A stretch of 9,067 bases of DNA from an uncultured bacterium (GCA_946401765.1 CAMIVJ010000098.1:1-9067), one strand, 5' to 3'. Positions 1 to 7,216 are shown, numbered from the stretch's first letter. A program made the numbers and translations. Notes: generated by a model from the letters alone, not told the origin.

Positions 1-166
1 CGCGGCGTGCGAGCTTTTCGGCCCGCCAGGCGGCATGCGTCATGTTGGTCGGAATAGGGCCGTCCTGCGCAATCCAGGCGGACTCCATTTCATCCGTCGG
101 GCCCTCTGCCCCTATGCAAAGGAGCGTCACCGCGCACATTAGGAATGCAACGACAATTCGTTTCAC
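1..166 (-). CDS. Exported protein of unknown function, N-terminal fragment (runs off left edge)
   Basis: An open frame starts with GTG at 166-164 and continues without a stop to base 1, giving 55 complete codons. The translation opens MKRIVVAFLMCAVTLLCIGA (GTG read as Met) and is followed by a polar stretch beginning EGPTDEMESAW. This is a textbook signal peptide: two basic residues, about 15 hydrophobic residues, then a small-residue cleavage region. The cysteines at 11 and 17 are not in a canonical lipobox, so export by signal peptidase I is more likely than a lipoprotein. A GGGGGA Shine-Dalgarno-like run sits 6 bases before this GTG. An alternative in-frame GTG at 205-203, with GGAGGG 5 bases upstream, would add 13 residues to the n-region. 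I prefer 166 because the shorter n-region is more typical. The gene follows the C10 protease stop by 50 bases (11 for the other start) with no terminator between, so co-transcription is likely. I do not recognise the mature part. Confidence 0.62.
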   Translation of the reverse strand, partial: MKRIVVAFLMCAVTLLCIGAEGPTDEMESAWIAQDGPIPTNMTHAAWRAEKLARR

Positions 167-216
167 ACCAAATCCCCCAGACTGGACATGCAATTTCTCT
201 CTCACCGCATCCCTCC

Positions 217-3200
217 TCAATCGTCTGCAGGCGCTACGATCAGCTTGTAGAAGCCGCGCTTTCCACACCTAGGCGCCGTAATAGTCTTCACGCCAGTCTC
301 GGCGGCCTGCACCGCGCCGGTCGTCCCCGCCGCCCCGCCGACATTTCCTCTGGAGAGTTCCGTGCCGTATTTCACGGAATACCAAAGCCCGGCAATCACC
401 TTCACGTCAAAGACGGCTCCGTCACCCTCAAGCCTGAACGACGCGCCACCGTCCATGGCCAGCTCTGGCTTCACCTTCACACCGTCCACAACGCCTTCGG
501 GATCAAGTGCAAGCGCAACCGACACGCCCTTCTCCGGCGTCACGAACGCGCCCGTGATGTCCGTCCCGCCAAAACGGAATCGAATCTCTTCTGCGCTCGA
601 CGGAATCGTCACGGCAGAATCGAAGTTCGTAACGACCACGCGCGAACCTTCCATGTATCCCGTCATTTTTCCTGTCAGCGCGCCTTCAATCTCGCCGCCA
701 GATCCCATGAACACCGAGCCACCGGGATTTACAGTCACGCTGCCCATCACCTTGCCGTTGACCACAAGCGCGCCGTTCACATACACGCCGTCGCTGACCT
801 TCCACGTCATTCCCTCGGGCACCGTCGCCGTCACGCCGCTAGCGATCTCAAGCCGTCTGAACATCTTGAGCGACGGCTCATACACGTAGCCTTCGGCAGT
901 CCTGTCCGCAATCGTGCGCACTGCGAGAACCTTCCCAAACTCATCCCGGAATGCAAGGGCGCCCCCCTCTTCGAGCGTCACTGCGGAGGTGGTGTAGCCC
1001 GTGACCTGCTGGCCTTCCGTGAGCGTCATCACAAGCGTTGCGCCGTTCGCCACCTTCACATTGCATTCCTTACCAGCAGCAGCTACGAACTCGCCCGCTC
1101 GCAAGTCGATAGTGATGCCGTTCTGCTTCAGATCCACAGGCAGCGAAACCTCGGTCGAGCCGTCGATGATGATGGTGCCTGCAAAGACTCCGAGGTCCGT
1201 GAACACCACCGATCCAGGCGCATCCGCAGTTGATGTGGGGTACACTTCGCCGTGCCCTGAAACCGCCCCTGCCGCGAAGGTGAGCGCGTGCCCCTTCACG
1301 TCGAGCGTGGTATGCTTGCCGCCCCATGACGAGAAGCATACGCCTTCCTTCGCCGTGGCGTTCGCATTGATCCGCAGCGTGCCGCCGTAGAGGTCTGCGC
1401 AAAGGCGCTTCTCCTCGGGGAAAGACTCCACCTCGATCACGCCGCCGTCCTCAAGCACAAGATGCGCATTGACCCCTAGCGCAGCGATCTTCGGCGTGAT
1501 GAGCGTTCCCTTCACGTCGATCTTCGCCGACGAGCCGTCGAGGAACACGCCGCCTCCAATCCTCCAGGTTTTTCCCGCCGGAACGGTCGCCGTATATCCG
1601 TTGTTGACGTCGAGAATCCCGTTCGTCTGGTTCGTGGTGATCGTCGTGCCTATGGCGACCGTCTTGAACGCAAGATCGAAGGCGCCGGCGAATTCGGAGA
1701 TGTCGTTTATTATCACCTTCTCCCTGCCTACGCCGTTGCTCGTCTTGAATGTTCCGTCGCCCATGATCTTCGCGAAAGTCGCGGTGGACGAGCTTGAACC
1801 GTTGTTCCAGTCAAGAGCCGGCATCGCGCCGTCGTCCACAAGCTCCACCGGCACGACGAATCTGGTGTTGAGGGCAAAATAGCCGCTTGTGCCCTTGAGG
1901 CGCACAACTGAACTTGCGTTGCCGCATCTGTTGGGATTGAACCAGTTGTCGGGGTTGCGGTCGCCCACGCCGGGCAGCACGCCCGTGCACACCACAGTGC
2001 CTTGCCACACAGAGGGGTCGTCAAGCGCGCTTACGTACACGCCGCCTGATGGTTTCTTGATGAAGCCGGACCTGTAGTAGTCGATGTCGCAGGCGAGGAT
2101 GGTGCCGTTGTCGATGATGATGTCGGCAGACGGCTGCACGGCCCTGACCTTGAAAAGCGGCGTCGCGAGCTCCACGGTCACGTCGTTCATAAGCGTATCC
2201 GCCGTGAACACGCCGGACCCATGGCCCATGAACTGCGCGAAGTAGAGTCCGCGCGTGCCGGTGGCCTTGACGATTCCTGCATCGACGCTGACGTTGGCGT
2301 CAAGATTCATGTCCACCGTCACCACGTCGGAACCGGCGCCGAGCGACCGGAACATCACGTTGTCGCCGTTCACAGGCATTCCGCCGCTCCACTTGTCGGT
2401 GTACATGTCCCAGCCGTCGCTGGACCACATCTTCGCCGACGCGGCGTATGCGTACACTCCCCCCGTCGCCGTCGCGGCGATCTCTGTGCCGTCCGGCTTC
2501 ACGAACACAATCGCTCCGCCGTAGTTCTTCGTGGAATCATCGGCAGTGTATCCAAACGCCTCCTGTTCCTCGTCGAGCGCGATGCGAAGCTTTCCGGAAT
2601 AGACCCACACGTTCTTCTCGCCGCCGGCGGGAATCGTGAGCGTTCCGCCGTCCACGTACACGTGTCCGCTGAAATCGGCGCAGCTCCCTAGAAATGACGC
2701 GCCTGACGTCGCGCGCATCTCGCCGCCTCCCTTGACTATTGCATCAACGGAAGCACCGGAAAGAATGACCTTCTTCCCGTCCGCGATGCGGAGCGTGGCG
2801 GCGGACCCAATCGCGGAGCGCAGCGTGGTGTCGCCGTTGAGCTGAAGGATGCCGGCGAAACCGGTCATGTCCTGCGGAAGCGAGACGACAGCCGACTCTT
2901 CTACGACCAGCCAGCCCGTGAAGCCGTCCAGCCCCTCGAAATGGAAGGCCCCGTTCGCAAGCGTTAGAGCCCCCGACCCGTTCACGACGCCGCGAGGGAA
3001 GAAGACCTCTCCGCCTTTTGCGTCAAGCGTTGTCGTGTTTGCGAAGTCAAGCGGCATCTCGACCGATCCGAGGGCGTTCGCCATCGGCACGCGCAGCGTT
3101 CCCTCGTGGACTTCCAGTCTTGACTTGAGCCGCAGCTCCACGTCTTTGCATACCGCCGTTCCGTCTGCGTTCGTCGCCTTGAGCGTGAGGATTAGGCATG

Positions 3201-5268
3201 TGCCATCCCATTCCTGATCGGCGCGCGAAGTGTCAACCACCACCTTCCATCGCGTGGCTGACTGCCTTGCGGCCGTCACATCTCCATCGCCCACGACGGA
3301 GAGATGGCTTGGACGCGCCGAAAGGTCAACCACGCTTTCGGACACATCGACGTATATCTCGTTTTCCCCGCCAAGCCATGCCTCCGCGTAGAAGCCCTCC
3401 TCCATCATGTCGAAGACCGCAACCGGCAGCGCGACTTCACGTATCTGCGGCGCGGGAGCTGGCGTGCCGATGCGAGTGCCCACGCGCTGCGGCACGGACG
3501 CAGATCCGTCGGCCATCATGGGCGCGACCGCGAAGCAGTAGCTGGCGCCGTTCTCCAGCCCCTCGATTGAAAGCGAGCGCGCGGCGTGGCCGTTCACAAT
3601 GCGCTCTTCGCCTGTGGACGAAAACCGCCTGCAGTTCGAGATCGTGAAATTGTCGATCATGAGGCATGCGCCGGGATAGTACGTGGGGCCGTTGTAGTCG
3701 AGCATAACACGGAACTCCATGCGCCTGCCCGCGTATGCGGAAAGATTCGCACTCTGCTTTTCCGTTGTGCCGTAGTCGTAGAAGGCGCTTCTTCCCGCGG
3801 CAAGCACGTCCCGATGGAGGTCGATCCACTCGCCGCCGTCGAAGCGCACCTGAAGCGCGTATGTCATGTACGACATGTAGAACGATCCGAAATCGTACGA
3901 GAGCTCGGCGTTCTCGCCGAGAACAACGCTCTCAGGGAAGGTGTAGGTGGAGGAGCAGCCTGGATATCCGTAGAGCGCGCCGTTCTTCACCTCCATCCCG
4001 GCGGCGTTGGAGATGCGTCCAGAAGCCGCGTCGAACGTCTCGCGGAACTCGCCCACGGCGGAATCGGCCTTCTGCACCGCCACCTTGTAGCCGGCGATGT
4101 TGTTCGTGTGGCAGCTGGGCACATGCCATCTCAACGTCACGGAACCGTCGCTCACTGCGGGCAGCGGCTCTAGCTGCACCGTCTTCATCGGACGAAACCC
4201 CGTCTCGATGCGATGCACAACGGAGTTCTCGGCGCGGAGATTGTACCAGTTGTCGGACATTCCCGCCCAGCCGTAGTTGAGGTACACATACTCAACGTCG
4301 TTCCCCGCGGCGAAGCCGTGCGCCACCACCGCATGGCCGGAGATGGAAACCTGCACTGGCGAGCGGAAGACCATGTCTTCCCTGAGAGCATTGACCATGG
4401 CGCTGTAGGTGTCGGCGTTGGAGCGTATCCATTGCCGTCCCGTCTCGTAGTACGGCGTCTTGTCGTAGAGGGATATGTAGGCGCCTGCGCCGCCGTTCAT
4501 GAAGTGCATGTTCACGAGCGACTGGCACCAGAGCACAAGTCGGCCGGCCGCATGGCGCTTCGCGCGGCTCTGCATGTCGGCGGCGGAGTAGGAGTCGAAC
4601 ACGTTGTCCCAGTCGAACGGCTCGTTGCCGTCCAGCCGCACCCTGAACGCGCTGTGTTCGATGAGCGGATGGGCGACAAGCCTTGTGAACTCGGGCCGCC
4701 ACGGCCACTTCCAGTGAGCGAGCTCCTGCCCGGTGGCGGTGGCCTTGCAGCCGCACGGCCATTCGAGAGGAGTGTAGTCGCTGTACGGGTGCTTCTGGTG
4801 CCAGTGCGCGGTCATGAACGGCTCCACCATGAACGTCGCGCCGGAGGGCATGGAATCCTGAAGACGCGGACGGTTCGCGGAAAGCGCGGACCACTTTGGA
4901 TTTTCCGCAGCCGCCGCATCGGCCTCAAGCGCGGCGCATGCCTCGCTAGCGCCTCGTAACATCTCGAAGAACGGCGAACCCTCCTCCGGCTCTGTCCAGT
5001 CTTCGGCCGAGAAAGTGACCACAGGCTCCGCTTTGTCGCTTCCCTGCACCACCACGTATCCAGACGGCGCAAGACGCACGATCCAGAGGCTGCCGCGCTT
5101 CTCGGCAGGCATGGCCGTGCGCCCGGTAAGCAGCAAGGCGCCCACGCCGTCGCCCGAAACAAAGCGCTCCGCGGCGACGGTCGCCATGGACTGGTCCACC
5201 GCGCCGCCGAATGCCAACGACGCGGACAATGCCGCCACTCCAACGGCAGCTAGGATTTTTCGATTCAT
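217..5268 (-). CDS. Giant secreted C10-family (streptopain-like) cysteine protease with beta-strand repeat C-terminus
   Basis: 1683 residues, predicted to cleave proteins outside the cell. Layout: signal peptide about 1-23; Spi/I69-like inhibitory propeptide about 25-125, with a GYVVVQGSDKAEPVVTFS core; C10 catalytic domain about 140-350. The catalytic domain shows the family's W-x-Q-x-x-PY motif (W156, Q158, P161, Y162), nucleophile Cys174 in GCKATATGQ, catalytic His312 in SGHAVVAHGF, and NYGWAG at 331-336. Streptopain has NWGWGG there, so Tyr332 replaces a Trp. Cys172 is an extra cysteine two residues before the nucleophile. A fibronectin III-like module (about 363-405 plus 548-600) encloses a MAM-like jelly-roll (about 408-546). 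Residues about 610-1600 are beta-rich, Gly/Val/Thr-rich, passenger-type repeats, and a small domain ends RGFYKLIVAPADD. Streptopain itself is only about 400 residues, so most of this protein is likely surface or substrate binding. The ATG at 5268 is supported by the signal peptide and AGGGGGG 5 bases upstream. I see no outer-membrane barrel, LPXTG or PEP-CTERM tail. Confidence 0.9.
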   Translation of the reverse strand: MNRKILAAVGVAALSASLAFGGAVDQSMATVAAERFVSGDGVGALLLTGRTAMPAEKRGSLWIVRLAPSGYVVVQGSDKAEPVVTFSAEDWTEPEEGSPFFEMLRGASEACAALEADAAAAENPKWSALSANRPRLQDSMPSGATFMVEPFMTAHWHQKHPYSDYTPLEWPCGCKATATGQELAHWKWPWRPEFTRLVAHPLIEHSAFRVRLDGNEPFDWDNVFDSYSAADMQSRAKRHAAGRLVLWCQSLVNMHFMNGGAGAYISLYDKTPYYETGRQWIRSNADTYSAMVNALREDMVFRSPVQVSISGHAVVAHGFAAGNDVEYVYLNYGWAGMSDNWYNLRAENSVVHRIETGFRPMKTVQLEPLPAVSDGSVTLRWHVPSCHTNNIAGYKVAVQKADSAVGEFRETFDAASGRISNAAGMEVKNGALYGYPGCSSTYTFPESVVLGENAELSYDFGSFYMSYMTYALQVRFDGGEWIDLHRDVLAAGRSAFYDYGTTEKQSANLSAYAGRRMEFRVMLDYNGPTYYPGACLMIDNFTISNCRRFSSTGEERIVNGHAARSLSIEGLENGASYCFAVAPMMADGSASVPQRVGTRIGTPAPAPQIREVALPVAVFDMMEEGFYAEAWLGGENEIYVDVSESVVDLSARPSHLSVVGDGDVTAARQSATRWKVVVDTSRADQEWDGTCLILTLKATNADGTAVCKDVELRLKSRLEVHEGTLRVPMANALGSVEMPLDFANTTTLDAKGGEVFFPRGVVNGSGALTLANGAFHFEGLDGFTGWLVVEESAVVSLPQDMTGFAGILQLNGDTTLRSAIGSAATLRIADGKKVILSGASVDAIVKGGGEMRATSGASFLGSCADFSGHVYVDGGTLTIPAGGEKNVWVYSGKLRIALDEEQEAFGYTADDSTKNYGGAIVFVKPDGTEIAATATGGVYAYAASAKMWSSDGWDMYTDKWSGGMPVNGDNVMFRSLGAGSDVVTVDMNLDANVSVDAGIVKATGTRGLYFAQFMGHGSGVFTADTLMNDVTVELATPLFKVRAVQPSADIIIDNGTILACDIDYYRSGFIKKPSGGVYVSALDDPSVWQGTVVCTGVLPGVGDRNPDNWFNPNRCGNASSVVRLKGTSGYFALNTRFVVPVELVDDGAMPALDWNNGSSSSTATFAKIMGDGTFKTSNGVGREKVIINDISEFAGAFDLAFKTVAIGTTITTNQTNGILDVNNGYTATVPAGKTWRIGGGVFLDGSSAKIDVKGTLITPKIAALGVNAHLVLEDGGVIEVESFPEEKRLCADLYGGTLRINANATAKEGVCFSSWGGKHTTLDVKGHALTFAAGAVSGHGEVYPTSTADAPGSVVFTDLGVFAGTIIIDGSTEVSLPVDLKQNGITIDLRAGEFVAAAGKECNVKVANGATLVMTLTEGQQVTGYTTSAVTLEEGGALAFRDEFGKVLAVRTIADRTAEGYVYEPSLKMFRRLEIASGVTATVPEGMTWKVSDGVYVNGALVVNGKVMGSVTVNPGGSVFMGSGGEIEGALTGKMTGYMEGSRVVVTNFDSAVTIPSSAEEIRFRFGGTDITGAFVTPEKGVSVALALDPEGVVDGVKVKPELAMDGGASFRLEGDGAVFDVKVIAGLWYSVKYGTELSRGNVGGAAGTTGAVQAAETGVKTITAPRCGKRGFYKLIVAPADD
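685..855 (-). repeat. Protein-level repeat B, copy 2, within the C10 protease
   Basis: Codes for residues about 1472-1528, the partner of 1429-1617. The TATVP-x-G-x-TW core is nearly identical between the copies, while the flanks have diverged and this copy is slightly shorter. Confidence 0.6.
859..1110 (-). repeat. Protein-level repeat A, copy 2, within the C10 protease
   Basis: Codes for residues about 1387-1470, the partner of the copy at 2425-2664. The shared landmarks are C/K-N-V-x-V near the start, GYTT, GGALAF and the terminal LKMF. It is followed directly by repeat B copy 2, whereas A copy 1 is followed by a different segment, so A and B units are combined in different orders along the passenger-like region. 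Confidence 0.55.
1429..1617 (-). repeat. Protein-level repeat B, copy 1, within the C10 protease
   Basis: Codes for residues about 1218-1280. The core reads TATVPAGKTWRIGGGVFLDG and is matched by TATVPEGMTWKVSDGVYVNG in copy 2 (residues about 1472-1528). Each is followed by a short V-x-G strand and a Gly-rich turn (LEDGGVIEV against MGSGGEIEG). The pattern of an acid or amide start, TVP-x-G-x-TW, then a V-x-x-G turn is typical of stacked beta-strand repeats in large exported proteins. Confidence 0.6.
2425..2664 (-). repeat. Protein-level repeat A, copy 1, within the C10 protease
   Basis: Codes for residues about 869-948. It aligns by eye with copy 2 (residues about 1387-1470, bases 859-1110). 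Both share a strand pair ending in a G-T/E-L/F turn, an N-V-x-V motif, then a G-Y-T motif about 10 residues on (EAFGYTAD against QVTGYTTS), GGAI/GGAL-x-F, a charged turn, and a closing K-M-W/F. DNA identity is not obvious, so the duplication is old or held at protein level. The lines after this copy (W-x-x-x-x-x-x-W-S-G-G-x-P) resemble autotransporter-associated beta-strand repeat proteins. Confidence 0.55.
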
Positions 5269-5273
5269 GTCTG

Positions 5274-5280
5274 CCCCCCT
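5274..5280 (-). promoter_or_regulatory. Strong Shine-Dalgarno sequence of the C10 protease
   Basis: On the minus strand this reads AGGGGGG and ends 5 bases before the ATG at 5268-5266. It is the most G-rich ribosome binding site in the window. The dapL and GspG-like genes have only weak purine-rich sites, so the protease may be translated more efficiently than its neighbours. It supports the chosen start together with the signal peptide. Confidence 0.65.
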
Positions 5281-5313
5281 TGTACGTCAATTTCCGCAGA
5301 GAACGCCCTGCAC

Positions 5314-5943
5314 CTACTTCTCGCTCTTGCTCGGCACGATGATGTATCCACGCTTCCAGTAAGGCGCCCAGTTGTTCGTCCAGGTTGTGTCGTGGAACGG
5401 CTTCGCGAAAAGCTCGGAAGCGGGGGCGATGTCGTCTGCCGTGCCGCGCACGCCGTCCGGCCCCATAGAAAGCACCACCGCGGTGCCGTTGGTGAATTCG
5501 TAGATGTATGCGTTCTTCCATGGGTCGGGCACGATCTTCTTGATGTACGGTCCTACCCATCCGTCGCGATTGACATCTTTGCTCGCGAGAGCCTCGAGTC
5601 CCTCCTCTGTGGTCGGATACTCGCCGCAGTGGAATTTGAACCTGCCGAGAGCCTCGGCAAAGGCGTCCACGCTGCGCATGGCCTGGTTCACCTTTGCGTT
5701 CCTCACGCGCGCACCGGTGTTTCCGCTCTCCGTCGCCTTGATCACTGATAGCCCGAGAATGGCAAGAACGGCCATCAGGCCGAGGTAGAACACGGGGCCC
5801 TTCTTCATGGAAGGCGCCTGCATGCCGAGCTCGCGCCGCTTCAAGTCGATGTCGGCGCGGATGGCCTTGATCTTGCGCACGCGCTCTCTCTTCGAGGGGA
5901 TACGCTGCGGCGCGTGGTCGGGATTATGCGGCGGCGCTTCCAT
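5314..5943 (-). CDS. GspG-like pseudopilin-domain membrane protein lacking the prepilin peptidase motif
   Basis: 209 residues from the ATG at 5943. Residues 1-49 are hydrophilic and strongly basic around 17-38 (SKRERVRKIKAIRADIDLKR). Residues about 50-68 form one membrane helix (VFYLGLMAVLAILGLSVI). Residues about 75-105 form an amphipathic helix. The rest is a GspG head domain: YPTTEEGLEAL (109-119), GPYIKKIVPDPW (131-142) and SMGPDGVRGTADDI (159-172), the last matching the calcium-binding loop of major pseudopilins. A tail of about 37 residues goes beyond the usual GspG end. True pseudopilins begin with a short leader ending in Gly, then F-T-L-x-E. Here the aligned segment reads MKKG-PVFYL, with Pro at +1 and no Glu at +5, so processing by GspO/PilD is doubtful. 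The protein may be a bitopic inner-membrane protein. The start lies 13 bases after dapL. A further in-frame TTG at 5985 falls inside dapL and is less likely. An internal ATG at 5808 would give a shorter, pilin-like form. Confidence 0.83.
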   Translation of the reverse strand: MEAPPHNPDHAPQRIPSKRERVRKIKAIRADIDLKRRELGMQAPSMKKGPVFYLGLMAVLAILGLSVIKATESGNTGARVRNAKVNQAMRSVDAFAEALGRFKFHCGEYPTTEEGLEALASKDVNRDGWVGPYIKKIVPDPWKNAYIYEFTNGTAVVLSMGPDGVRGTADDIAPASELFAKPFHDTTWTNNWAPYWKRGYIIVPSKSEK

Positions 5944-5956
5944 GGCGAGATTTCTT

Positions 5957-7186
5957 TCAGGCGAGCACCTTGGAGAGGCGGTCAACGGCCTCCTCTACGT
6001 TCGCGCGGCTGTTGAAGGCCGAAATGCGGATGTAGCCCTGCCCGGCACGCCCGAAGCCTGCGCCCGGAGTGGTGACGACGTTGGCGTTCTTGAGGAGCCT
6101 GTCGAAGAACTCCCACGAGTCGCCCTTCACGTTCACCCAGAGGTAGGGCGAGTTGACGCCGCCCGTAACGTCGTAGCCGAGCTTCACAAGGGCGTCCTTC
6201 ACGATCTTCGCGTTTTCGAGATAGAAGTCGATGGTGGCCTTCGTCTGCGCCTTGCCCTCTGGAGAATAGACAGCCTCGGCGCCGCGCTGCGAGATGTAGC
6301 TTGCGCCGTTGAACTTCGTTGTCTGACGGCGCGTCCAGAGCGGACGCAGCTCCACTGGCTCTCCTGCGGCCGTGTAGCCCACAAGCCCCTTCGGCACAAC
6401 GGTGTAACCGCAGCGCACTCCTGTGAAGCCCGCGGTCTTCGAATAGCTGCGAAACTCTATCGCGCACTCCCTCGCGCCCTTGCAGGCGTAGATCGAACGC
6501 GGAATGCCAGGCGTGCGGATGAACGCCTCGTACGCCGCGTCGAAGAGGATCACGGCCTTGTTCGTACGCGCCCAGTCCACCCACGCCTGCAGCTGCTCGA
6601 GCGTGGCGACGGCGCCGGTGGGATTGTTGGGATAGCAGAGGTACACCACGTCCACAGGCTCCGCGAGGTCGGCGGGCGAAGGCACATATCCGTTGGCGGC
6701 CGTGCAGTCGAGATACACGAGGTTGGCGTAGCGCCCGCCATCGTTGGCGCCCGTGCGGCCGGCCATGACGTTGGTATCCACGTACACGGGATACACGGGG
6801 TCGCCCACCGCGATCTTGATGTCCGCGCCGAAAAGCTCCTGGATGTTGCCGCAGTCGCATTTCGCACCGTCGGATACGAACACCTCGTCCGCCGCCACGT
6901 CGAGGCCTTGGTCCTGGAAGTCGTTCTTCGCCACGGCCTCGCGCAGGAATGCGTAGCCCTGCTCCGGACCATATCCGCAGAAGCGTTCACGCCCGGCTTC
7001 GTCGTCCACCGCGCGGTGCATCGCCTCCACCACCGCCGGCGCAAGCGGCTCAGTGACGTCGCCGATGCCGAGGCGGATGATCTTCGCCTCGGGATGCGCC
7101 TCCTGGTGCGCCTTCACGCGGTGCGCGATTTCGGTGAAAAGGTAGCTTGCCTGTATCTTCAGGTAGTTTTCGTTGACGCGGATCAT
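5957..7186 (-). CDS. dapL: LL-diaminopimelate aminotransferase
   Basis: 409 residues. DapL is a PLP-dependent fold-type I aminotransferase that converts tetrahydrodipicolinate and glutamate to LL-2,6-diaminopimelate and 2-oxoglutarate in one cytoplasmic step. It bypasses DapD, DapC and DapE in lysine and peptidoglycan precursor synthesis. The N-terminus NENYLKIQASYLFTEIAHRV is characteristic of the family. Landmarks: IGDVTEPL (41-48), FVSDGAKCDCGNIQELFG (103-120), YPNNPTG with Asn187, FDAAYEAF with Asp216 and Tyr219, PLP lysine Lys250 in SYSKTAGFTG, and carboxylate-binding Arg387 in YIRISAF. Length is as expected for the family (about 400-410). I chose the ATG at 7186, which matches family N-termini. 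The longer in-frame GTG at 7294 would add 36 residues (MRIKVRHGGKMDF onwards) encoded across the predicted promoter. The ribosome site is a weak AAGAAAGAG. A promoter lies just upstream, and the GspG-like gene follows by 13 bases. Confidence 0.96.
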   Translation of the reverse strand: MIRVNENYLKIQASYLFTEIAHRVKAHQEAHPEAKIIRLGIGDVTEPLAPAVVEAMHRAVDDEAGRERFCGYGPEQGYAFLREAVAKNDFQDQGLDVAADEVFVSDGAKCDCGNIQELFGADIKIAVGDPVYPVYVDTNVMAGRTGANDGGRYANLVYLDCTAANGYVPSPADLAEPVDVVYLCYPNNPTGAVATLEQLQAWVDWARTNKAVILFDAAYEAFIRTPGIPRSIYACKGARECAIEFRSYSKTAGFTGVRCGYTVVPKGLVGYTAAGEPVELRPLWTRRQTTKFNGASYISQRGAEAVYSPEGKAQTKATIDFYLENAKIVKDALVKLGYDVTGGVNSPYLWVNVKGDSWEFFDRLLKNANVVTTPGAGFGRAGQGYIRISAFNSRANVEEAVDRLSKVLA

Positions 7187-7216
7187 CTGATGCTCTTTCT
7201 TGTGTTGTTTTGTAAC

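Noticed and set aside
145..1233. A 362-codon plus-strand open frame opposite the end of the protease gene
   Set aside because: It is antisense to the repeat region, its Arg/His-rich composition is typical of a shadow frame, and no domain or ribosome site is apparent.
3864..3879. Short palindrome-like stretch ATGTC-N6-GACAT inside the protease gene
   Set aside because: The stem is only 5 bp, lies within coding sequence, and is expected by chance in a window of this size.
4213..4959. A 248-codon plus-strand frame opposite the protease catalytic domain
   Set aside because: The catalytic motifs are read clearly on the other strand. This frame has no signal of its own.
5944..5985. A longer GspG-like protein starting at the TTG at 5985
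   Set aside because: It would overlap dapL by 29 bases with a rare start codon, while the ATG at 5943 sits 13 bases after dapL in a normal operon arrangement.
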